In this document: positions 1-5,138 of the stretch, piece by piece
How the letters are laid out: every line of letters starts with the position of its first letter
Position numbering within the stretch: position 1 is the stretch's first letter
Source of the DNA: Desulfobacterales bacterium
GTDB taxonomy: Bacteria; Desulfobacterota; Desulfobacteria; Desulfobacterales; BuS5
Length of the DNA: 5,546 nt
Direction of reading: 5' to 3'
Assembly (NCBI GenBank): GCA_016735355.1
Contig: JAERRQ010000124.1
Coordinates: 1-5,546, forward strand
Translations under genes and position numbers: made by a program
The notes under the pieces: generated by a model
Databases searched by the model: none
Told to the model about the DNA's origin: nothing
What the model saw: the letters and a program-made list of their open reading frames with translations, nothing else

Positions 1-37
1 TCAGATCGGGTAAAGATGGCCTGAAGCTGTGATGCAT

Positions 38-72
38 AGTTGGGGAAGTTATTTCGTCCACGTTCCTAAGGT
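38..72. repeat. Dispersed repeat, copy 1 (38-72; exact 18-base core 55-72)
   Basis: The 18 bases CGTCCACGTTCCTAAGGT at 55-72 recur exactly at 572-589 in the same orientation, 517 bases away. The preceding 22 bases (38-59, beginning AGTTGGGGAAG) resemble 622-642 (beginning AGTGGGGGACG), with about 17 of 22 positions matching by eye. So the parts that lie together here are split between two places at the other end of the region. The core can also pair with bases 88-99: TTCCTAAGGT at 63-72 against ACCTTTAGGGAA, with two single-base bulges and a 15-base loop. This looks like a small dispersed element, possibly REP or IS200-like debris. The element class is a guess. Confidence 0.6.
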
Positions 73-357
73 TCTGAATTTCTTTATACCTTTAGGGAAG
101 AGCTTCAGGAAATAATAGACGGCTACACCCGGGACGGCTTTAATGGCTATGAGATAATTCTGAAAAACAGGTTCAGGGAAAAGATAGTTATTTTTTACAA
201 TGAATTCAGAGAGATGAGAACAAAAGTTGCATATCCGACCGCCATAACAAATTCTTCGGATCTTATCCTTATCCTGAAATATCTTGCAGGGCGTCTGACT
301 GTATCAGACTTTGAAATCGATTTTGGAGAAAAGGGAACGGCCCTGACGAAAAGGTAG
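73..357 (+). pseudogene. 3' remnant of an unidentified gene, 5' end missing
   Basis: The plus-strand frame ending in TAG at 355-357 is open back to a TAA at 67-69, about 95 codons. It contains no ATG, GTG or TTG until an internal ATG at 214, and no ribosome binding site precedes that ATG. The translated piece reads like a real soluble protein: a mix of charged and hydrophobic residues, including GFNGYEIILKNRF, KIVIFYNEFREM and SDLILILKYLAG, and ending in TALTKR. I do not recognise the family. The frame begins immediately after the 18-base repeat core, and the closing TAA lies inside that repeat. This fits a gene whose 5' part was replaced or cut off when a repeat element arrived. A chance open frame is possible: one minus-strand frame over the same bases is also open for close to 80 codons. 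Confidence 0.4.
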
Positions 358-571
358 GTGAATATATAGTAGCCAGTTTAATATACGGTAACCGTTCACG
401 GTTGTCGGTTTACGGTTAACAGTTGAATCGAAATACAGACTTAATACGAGACTATGACTCGTCATTTGAATTTACAGCACGGTAACCGACCTTATAAATC
501 AATTATTCATAATCAAATAGACGTACTGTTTTGTTGATTTTGTCTTTTTTAGAAAACCGTAAACTGTAAAC
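358..571. other. AT-rich non-coding spacer
   Basis: I see no convincing gene on either strand between the broken frame and the second repeat copy. The stretch holds ACGGTTT-like units (listed separately), a 10-base direct repeat ACGGTAACCG at 385-394 and 479-488, and a small 5-base-stem inverted repeat at 445-461 (ACGAG/CTCGT with a 7-base loop). I see no tRNA, no recognisable B12-box riboswitch and no strong GC-rich hairpin followed by a T-run in either direction. The stretch lies downstream of both the plus-strand remnant and the minus-strand operon, so it is a convergent intergenic region in which terminators would be expected but are not obvious. Confidence 0.55.
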
Positions 572-575
572 CGTC
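404..575. repeat. Imperfect inverted repeat of ACGGTTT-type units (arms 404-424 and 555-575)
   Basis: The left arm reads CGGTTTACGGTTAACAGTT (406-424). The right arm, CCGTAAACTGTAAACCGT at 557-574, reads ACGGTTTACAGTTTACGG on the other strand. The arms pair over roughly 20 bases with about four mismatches and enclose some 130 bases. Further related units (ACGGTAACCG, CACGGTT) lie just outside the left arm at 385-403. The right arm runs directly into the second copy of the 18-base repeat at 572. The pattern could be a degenerate tandem array in opposite orientations or the ends of a short non-autonomous element. No flanking target-site duplication is visible to me. Confidence 0.5.
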
Positions 576-589
576 CACGTTCCTAAGGT
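572..589. repeat. Dispersed repeat, copy 2 of the 18-base core
   Basis: This is an exact copy, in the same orientation, of CGTCCACGTTCCTAAGGT at 55-72. Its left edge overlaps the last bases of the right arm of the ACGGTTT-type inverted repeat. To the right the sequence differs from copy 1: it continues CCCGGCTCATTT rather than TCTGAATTTC, so the shared unit ends sharply at 589. The two copies flank the truncated frame and the spacer. Confidence 0.7.
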
Positions 590-621
590 CCCGGCTCATT
601 TATTTGTAATTACTAATTCAG

Positions 622-642
622 AGTGGGGGACGTATTTACTCC
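622..642. repeat. Repeat-like segment overlapping the cbiF stop codon
   Basis: The segment AGTGGGGGACGTATTTACTCC resembles bases 38-59 in repeat copy 1, with about 17 of 22 positions matching and one gap. It covers the cbiF stop codon (636-638) and the final Leu-Glu codons. The last residues of CbiF and its terminator codon may therefore have been supplied by the repeat. The similarity is short and imperfect, so homology is not certain. Confidence 0.35.
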
Positions 643-1412
643 AGACCTCTGTAACCGTGCTGGAACTCTTTGTCATAAAGTTTGGATTTGTACTTTAACT
701 GGTCAAGGCTTACGTTAAGTGCTTTGCCGACAATGATTAAGGCTTGATGAGTTATTTTTTTTTCTTTTACAATTCGGGCAAGATCTTTCACCTGAGTGCA
801 AAATATTTTTTCTTCAGGCTGGCTGACTCTGAATGCGACTGCGCAGGCGCATTCCCCGCCATAAGTTTTTTCTAAAATGTTAGCTACTTTATCGATCATG
901 GTAATGCTGAGATAGATTACCATTGATGCTTGGTGGGCTGCCAATTTGGCCAAAGCCTCTGCTTCCGGTACCGGAGTCCTGCCTTCCATACGTGTTAGAA
1001 TCAGAGTTTGGGAAATTTCCGGCAGGGTATACTCTATGCCCATGGATGCAGCTGCCGCAAAGGCGGCCGTAACTCCGGGTATAACAATATAATCAATTGC
1101 TTTTTTATTCAATTCGGCCATCTGTTCAAAAATGGCTCCATAAAGACTGGGGTCGCCGGTATGCAGGCGCACAACATTTTTCCCATCTGAATAATATTTT
1201 TCAATTTCTTCTATTATTTCAGCAAGATGCATTGAGGCGCTGCTTAAGATTTTTACTCCCTTGGTAGTCCATGTTAACAGGCTTTCCGGCACAAGCGAGC
1301 CTGCATAAATAACCAGATCGGCATCCATAAGAGCGCGCTGTCCTTTAACAGTAATCAGTTCAGGGTCTCCCGGCCCGGCTCCGACAAAAATTACAGGATT
1401 GGTTTTGGACAT
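636..1412 (-). CDS. cbiF: Cobalt-precorrin-4 C11-methyltransferase CbiF (CobM family)
   Basis: This SAM-dependent cytosolic methyltransferase adds the C11 methyl group to cobalt-precorrin-4, giving cobalt-precorrin-5A. The 258-residue length is typical for the family. Visible family motifs are VGAGPGDPELIT (residues 10-21), the AGSLV segment (37-41), RLHTGDPSLYGAI (82-94), PGVTAAFAAAA (112-122), LTRMEGRTPVP (139-149) and a C-terminal SKLYD..FQHGYR block. LHTGDPSLYGAI together with AGSLV separates CbiF/CobM from the related CbiL, CbiH and CbiE enzymes. The start is fixed by a strong Shine-Dalgarno sequence 7 bases upstream, and only one base separates it from the cbiET stop. It is the last gene of the operon. 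The protein ends Gly-Leu-Glu just past the conserved block, and the stop codon lies in repeat-like sequence. With CbiD present, the cobalt-containing anaerobic substrate is more likely than precorrin-4. Confidence 0.96.
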   Translation of the reverse strand: MSKTNPVIFVGAGPGDPELITVKGQRALMDADLVIYAGSLVPESLLTWTTKGVKILSSASMHLAEIIEEIEKYYSDGKNVVRLHTGDPSLYGAIFEQMAELNKKAIDYIVIPGVTAAFAAAASMGIEYTLPEISQTLILTRMEGRTPVPEAEALAKLAAHQASMVIYLSITMIDKVANILEKTYGGECACAVAFRVSQPEEKIFCTQVKDLARIVKEKKITHQALIIVGKALNVSLDQLKYKSKLYDKEFQHGYRGLE

Positions 1413-1413
1413 A

Positions 1414-2658
1414 TTACAACCTCCTTGCGTTTCCGGTTATTATCCATACCGGATTTTGAGATTCCAGCCTTTCACCCCATGGCATATCTTTTCTATTATT
1501 TACCTGGATCTGGATAAAATCGGTTTTAAATCCGGCCTTCTTCAATGGCTGGAGGGCAGCTTCAATATTCTGTATTAAAACCGTATTGATGACTATAATC
1601 CCATTTTTTTTGAGGCGGGAAGATGCTGCTTTTATAATTTTTTCCAAATCCCGGCCTCCTCCTCCTATAAAGATTCGATCCGGCTGCGGCAGGTTGCCGA
1701 GCCCCTGGGGCAGTTTTGTCCGGATTATTTCAAGATTATTTACATTATAGCGTTTTTTATTATTCTGAATCTGTATTATTCTTTTTTTATGTTGTTCCAC
1801 GGCAAATATTACACCGGTTGTAATAAAACAGGATGATTCAATAGATATTGAACCGCTGCCGGCTCCTAAATCCCACAATATACTATCCGTCAGAAGATGG
1901 AGTTTTGAAATGGCAACTGCTCTTACTTCTGCTTTGGTAATCAGTCCATCCTGATGATCAAAACAAGACTCCGGCATGCCGAGATAGGGTTTTCCCTCCG
2001 GCTCTATATCTTCTACCTCTACAGGATTGCGTTTTAAAACAACCATGTTGGGCTCTGAAAAAGTCTTTTCGGCTGCATTGTTGAGTTCATACCATTCGAT
2101 ATGTTCGACGGAGGTTCCGAGCTGTTCGAGTACGCATATTTTAAAATCAGAGCGGTTATTCTCTATCAGCAGCTTTGCAACCATGGCGGGATTATTGTTC
2201 GAATCTGTAAAAAGGGCTATCTTTTCTTTTTTTGCGAGTGCGGACAAAAGGGCGATTTTTTGTTCCCTGCCATGCATGCTTATCACATGAACATCATGCC
2301 AGGGTTCCTTTATACGGGCAAATACCGCCGCAACGGATGTAATATTCGGATAGATATTTACCATATCTGCGCCGATTGATCCGATCAAGAGAGAGCCTAT
2401 GCCAAAATAGAGCGGGTCTCCTGATGCAAGGACAACTATGGATAGATCTGTTGCGCCGTTTTCTATTCTATCCTTGATAAAGGTTATTATCTTCTTTAGG
2501 TTTTTGGTGATATCTTTTTTCCGGGCAGGCAGGTCTTTAAAATGATCAAGATGTCTTTTGCCTCCGATGAGTATATCCGCCTGTTTGATCAATTCGAGAT
2601 GCCCGGCTGTAAGATCATCCGGCGAAAGTCCCATACCTATAATAGATATTGGTTTCAT
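1414..2658 (-). CDS. cbiET: Fused CbiE-CbiT: cobalt-precorrin-7 C5-methyltransferase / C15-methyltransferase (decarboxylating)
   Basis: This bifunctional enzyme has the layout of CobL. The CbiE half methylates C5; the CbiT half methylates C15 and removes the C12 acetate carboxyl, producing cobalt-precorrin-8. The N-terminal tetrapyrrole methylase domain covers about residues 1-212, with IGMGLSPDDLT (7-17), GGKRHL (32-37), ASGDPLYFGIG (78-88), the YPNITSVAAVF block (103-113) and SMHGR (127-131). The linker reads into GMPESCFDH and DGLITKAEVRA (237-247), the usual entry to CbiT. The CbiT Rossmann domain has the SAM-binding loop WDLGAGSGSISIE (262-274) and PDRIFIGGGGR (326-336). The length, 414 residues, suits an intact fusion. 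The gene starts 9 bases after cbiD and ends one base before cbiF. The region before the PDRIF motif (TKLPQGL) departs from the usual G-x-AP-x-x-L pattern, but nothing catalytic appears lost. Confidence 0.95.
   Translation of the reverse strand: MKPISIIGMGLSPDDLTAGHLELIKQADILIGGKRHLDHFKDLPARKKDITKNLKKIITFIKDRIENGATDLSIVVLASGDPLYFGIGSLLIGSIGADMVNIYPNITSVAAVFARIKEPWHDVHVISMHGREQKIALLSALAKKEKIALFTDSNNNPAMVAKLLIENNRSDFKICVLEQLGTSVEHIEWYELNNAAEKTFSEPNMVVLKRNPVEVEDIEPEGKPYLGMPESCFDHQDGLITKAEVRAVAISKLHLLTDSILWDLGAGSGSISIESSCFITTGVIFAVEQHKKRIIQIQNNKKRYNVNNLEIIRTKLPQGLGNLPQPDRIFIGGGGRDLEKIIKAASSRLKKNGIIVINTVLIQNIEAALQPLKKAGFKTDFIQIQVNNRKDMPWGERLESQNPVWIITGNARRL
1420..1426 (-). promoter_or_regulatory. 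Strong ribosome binding site for cbiF
   Basis: On the minus strand AAGGAGG lies 7 bases before the cbiF ATG, inside the end of cbiET. It is the best Shine-Dalgarno match in the operon. It supports the start at 1412 and suggests that cbiF initiates independently as well as by coupling to the upstream gene. Confidence 0.85.
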
Positions 2659-2666
2659 ACGTTGTT

Positions 2667-3791
2667 TTAATTTATCCTTGAATCGTAAATTACGTTTCCG
2701 TTATAATCGAAAATTATGCTTTCTATCTGCATGTCGGAGGTTGAAAATTTTTTTGCCGATTGTACCATTTTTTTGCCCACGCAAGCGACTATTTCCGGAT
2801 ATTCCGGATAAATAAAGTCAAAAGAATGACGGGCAGTATTGGCCGAGCGTACTTTTTCGGCCAGCGCCTGCCCCTGATCCTGTTTCGGGATAATTTCAAG
2901 ACACCATTTCGCAAGCTTTTCCAGTGTTAATTCCGCTTTTGAAGCATGCGTGTGGGGAATCCCCTGCGCCTGTTTTATTGCTTTGGCAAAAAAAACTGCC
3001 AGAATGGCTGTTTTTAATTTTTTTTCTGAAGCTGCTTTAATGGACATTTCAAAAAAATCGCCTATTTGTATAAAAGCCTCTTCAGCAAGATCAGGCATAA
3101 ATGCCTGGGCGAATTTTTCACTCCGCCTGCCTGTGGTCATAATAACTGTATCCAAACCGACTGCATCCGCTACGGAAATTGATGATTTGATTGTTGCAAT
3201 ATAGGCATCATGGGACAAGGGTCTTACTATGCCGGTAGTGCCAAGGATAGAAATACCACCCATAATTCCGAGCCTGGCATTTAATGTTTTTTTGGCAAGC
3301 TCTTCTCCCTGGGGCACAAAAATGCTGACTTTAATATTATTCCTTATTTTGTGCCTGATCAGCATATCTTTTGAGGCTTCTGTTATCATCTTTAAAGGCC
3401 CGGAATTTATGGCATGCTCTCCGGGCGGTATTTCAAGACCCGGCTTGGTAACCTTTCCCACGCCCCGGCCGCCTGAAATATGAATCCGGCCATCTTTTTT
3501 TTCTTTATCAATAGATACTATTGCTCCGATTTCCGCTCTGTGGGTTATGTCCGGATCATCGCCCGCGTCTTTAATTACTACGCATTCCGCGGTATCAGGT
3601 TTTTTTGAAACGCAGCTTTTTATTTTTATGTTGATATAATCGCCTGTAAGGAGCCTTATCCTTACACTTGTCGGGACTTTTTTTTCAAGTATCAAGGCAA
3701 GGGCGCCTTTGGTTGCGGCTGCGGCTGCTGTTCCGGTTGTAAAACCTGATTTGAGTCTCTTTTTTTTTGATTTTTTTTGTTCAGTCTTCAT
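2667..3791 (-). CDS. cbiD: Cobalt-precorrin-5B C1-methyltransferase CbiD
   Basis: CbiD transfers the C1 methyl group in the anaerobic pathway, turning cobalt-precorrin-5B into cobalt-precorrin-6A. It is unrelated to the canonical tetrapyrrole methylases and marks the oxygen-independent route. The protein has 374 residues, normal for CbiD. Motifs are SGFTTGTAAAAATKGA (15-30), KDAGDDPDITH (74-84), GGRGVGKVTKPGL (107-119), GEHAIN (124-129), LGIMGGISILGTTGIV (174-189) followed by RPLS, and a later TTGRRSEKFA. The first 14 residues are strongly lysine-rich, a short basic tail ahead of the conserved core. The ATG overlaps the cbiL stop as ATGA. No good Shine-Dalgarno sequence precedes it (only A-rich AAAAAAGAATGG), so its translation probably depends on coupling to cbiL. 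Confidence 0.96.
   Translation of the reverse strand: MKTEQKKSKKKRLKSGFTTGTAAAAATKGALALILEKKVPTSVRIRLLTGDYINIKIKSCVSKKPDTAECVVIKDAGDDPDITHRAEIGAIVSIDKEKKDGRIHISGGRGVGKVTKPGLEIPPGEHAINSGPLKMITEASKDMLIRHKIRNNIKVSIFVPQGEELAKKTLNARLGIMGGISILGTTGIVRPLSHDAYIATIKSSISVADAVGLDTVIMTTGRRSEKFAQAFMPDLAEEAFIQIGDFFEMSIKAASEKKLKTAILAVFFAKAIKQAQGIPHTHASKAELTLEKLAKWCLEIIPKQDQGQALAEKVRSANTARHSFDFIYPEYPEIVACVGKKMVQSAKKFSTSDMQIESIIFDYNGNVIYDSRIN
2675..2679 (-). promoter_or_regulatory. Possible, widely spaced ribosome binding site for cbiET
   Basis: The only purine-rich match before the cbiET start is AAGGA within the last codons of cbiD, 16 bases from the ATG, well beyond the usual 5-9. No better site lies nearer. 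Since cbiD ends only 8 bases upstream, initiation may rely on ribosomes finishing cbiD. Confidence 0.35.
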
Positions 3792-4513
3792 CCATTCTTT
3801 TTTGTATCTTTGGCAAGAATGAGAGTCCAGTATTCCGGTGGCTTTTTCTCCAGCGTCCTGATATCTTCGATAACCTCTTCGTCGGATAATCCGCAGCTTG
3901 TTATTGCAATGCTGTTTTCCATCATCCCGGTTTCATCCAGAGCAGAGACTATATCTTTAACTTTTTTATAGGCTTTTAATATAGCAACATTTTCCGCTTT
4001 GCCCGCGAACTGTCTCAAGCGGTCGCCGCCGTTGGCGCCGGAAAGCAAAAGAAGAGACTCTTCACCTTCCACAAGCGTTCGGTTCAAGCGTGCAGCCGCA
4101 GCCTGGAAGGAGGTTATACCTGGTATGCTGACTACATTCAAGTGTGGAGCAAGCCTTTGGATAGACTGGAGGATATATCCATATGTCGCATATACCATTG
4201 AATCTCCGAGTGTTACAAAAGCAGCGTCCTGCCCCTGTTCCAGCAGGGCAATTATTTTGCGGGCATGCTCATCCCAGGCTTTTTGTGCCACACTTTTATC
4301 TTTGGTCATGGGGAAAGGGAGCATTTCGACTTTGGCTGTATCAGGTATGTGTGATTTTGCAATATTAACTGCCTGGCTATGCTGGTTTTTGCTGGAAGCC
4401 GCCGCAAAAATCATATCTACTTTTTTTAAAATTTTTACGGCTTTTAAGGTTATCATCTCAGGATCGCCCGGGCCTACTCCTATGCCGTATAATGTACCTG
4501 TTTTCTTATTCAT
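3788..4513 (-). CDS. cbiL: Cobalt-factor II (precorrin-2) C20-methyltransferase CbiL
   Basis: CbiL uses SAM to methylate C20 of cobalt-sirohydrochlorin, committing it to the corrin branch. The 241-residue protein is a canonical tetrapyrrole methylase. It has GVGPGDPEMITLKA (12-25) near the N terminus, the second-domain approach TLGDSMVYATYGY (101-113), PGITSFQAAAARL (131-143) and a C-terminal YWTLILAKD strand. The TLGD-x-MVY-x-TY pattern is characteristic of CbiL/CobI rather than CbiF or CbiH. One variation is Ser105 where most relatives have proline (GDP). The start lies 4 bases after cbiC and the stop overlaps cbiD by ATGA. The nearest Shine-Dalgarno match is 15 bases upstream. Context with CbiD favours the cobalt-loaded substrate; the sequence alone would not exclude precorrin-2. 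Confidence 0.94.
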   Translation of the reverse strand: MNKKTGTLYGIGVGPGDPEMITLKAVKILKKVDMIFAAASSKNQHSQAVNIAKSHIPDTAKVEMLPFPMTKDKSVAQKAWDEHARKIIALLEQGQDAAFVTLGDSMVYATYGYILQSIQRLAPHLNVVSIPGITSFQAAAARLNRTLVEGEESLLLLSGANGGDRLRQFAGKAENVAILKAYKKVKDIVSALDETGMMENSIAITSCGLSDEEVIEDIRTLEKKPPEYWTLILAKDTKKNG

Positions 4514-4517
4514 ATTG

Positions 4518-5138
4518 TTATTTATGTTCTCCTTTTGCTATATTTGCAAGGGCGTTAATTACGCTTGCAGCTATGTTGGATCCGCCCTTGCGGCCTATAT
4601 TGGTAATGTAAGGATAATCAGTTTCTATAAGCGCTGCTTTTGATTCAGCTGCGTTTACAAATCCTACCGGCAGGCCTATAACAAGCGCCGGCGCAGCCTT
4701 TCCTGTTTTAATAAGCTCTATAAGGTGCAAAAGCGCAGTCGGAGCATTTCCTATAACATATATTCCACCTTCCATATCTGAAACTGCCGCATCGACTGCC
4801 GCATGCGCCCTGGTTGTTTTTTCCTCAGCAGCTTTTTTTTCAACTTCAGCATAGCTGATCAGGCATTTTATCTTTACATTAAAACCGTCCAGCCTTTTTT
4901 TGCTGATACCGGACATAGCCATTTTTGTATCTGTTATGATTGTTTTTCCATATTGTATGGCGTTTATACCCGCCTCAATGGCCTGATGGTGAAAACGGAC
5001 TGTTTTCATATACCCAAAGTCGGCGGAAGTATGAATCATTCGGCGGACTATGGACCATTCTTTTTGCGAAAAATTATGTTCCCCCGCTTCCTTATCAATT
5101 ATTTTAAAGCTTAAGGTTTCAATCTCCGATGGTTTCAT
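4518..5138 (-). CDS. cbiC: Cobalt-precorrin-8 methylmutase CbiC
   Basis: CbiC moves the methyl group from C11 to C12 of cobalt-precorrin-8, yielding cobyrinate, the substrate of CbiA. The 206-residue length matches the family. Diagnostic segments are RRMIHTSADFGY (32-43), containing the conserved catalytic histidine (His36 here), TDTKMAMSGI (69-78), TRAHAA (109-114), IGNAPTALLHLIEL (129-142), GLPVGFVNAAESK (155-167) and GRKGGSNIAAS (182-192). The start is supported by AAGGA seven bases upstream and by an ATGA overlap with the end of cbiA. Having the gene for the next enzyme in the pathway, cbiA, directly upstream fits consecutive action. All conserved blocks are present, so it is expected to be functional. 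Confidence 0.97.
   Translation of the reverse strand: MKPSEIETLSFKIIDKEAGEHNFSQKEWSIVRRMIHTSADFGYMKTVRFHHQAIEAGINAIQYGKTIITDTKMAMSGISKKRLDGFNVKIKCLISYAEVEKKAAEEKTTRAHAAVDAAVSDMEGGIYVIGNAPTALLHLIELIKTGKAAPALVIGLPVGFVNAAESKAALIETDYPYITNIGRKGGSNIAASVINALANIAKGEHK
4529..4534 (-). promoter_or_regulatory. Ribosome binding site for cbiL, unusually distant
   Basis: On the minus strand AAGGAG is a near-perfect Shine-Dalgarno core but lies 15 bases before the cbiL ATG, inside the final codons of cbiC. The intervening bases are A/T-rich and contain the cbiC stop. No in-frame ATG, GTG or TTG sits closer to the site, so the ATG at 4513 remains the best start. Confidence 0.5.

Noticed and set aside
1..30. 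Possible end of an upstream plus-strand gene (frame 3 reads RSGKDGLKL then stop at 28-33)
   Set aside because: About ten codons at the window edge are too few to support a coding call.
445..461. Small hairpin ACGAG-7 bases-CTCGT as a terminator
   Set aside because: The 5-base stem is weak and no T-run follows in either direction.
358..635. Cobalamin riboswitch in the non-coding stretch
   Set aside because: No B12-box-like conserved segment is seen, and the stretch lies downstream of the operon rather than upstream of a B12 gene.
2027..3483. Several 84-92 codon plus-strand frames opposite cbiET and cbiD
   Set aside because: They are shadows of conserved minus-strand coding sequence with no protein-like motifs or independent start signals.
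3999..4643. Long plus-strand open frame opposite cbiL and the end of cbiC
   Set aside because: It lies antisense to clearly conserved genes, has unlikely composition (many Cys and Ser residues) and no binding site. It is a by-product of codon use in the real genes.
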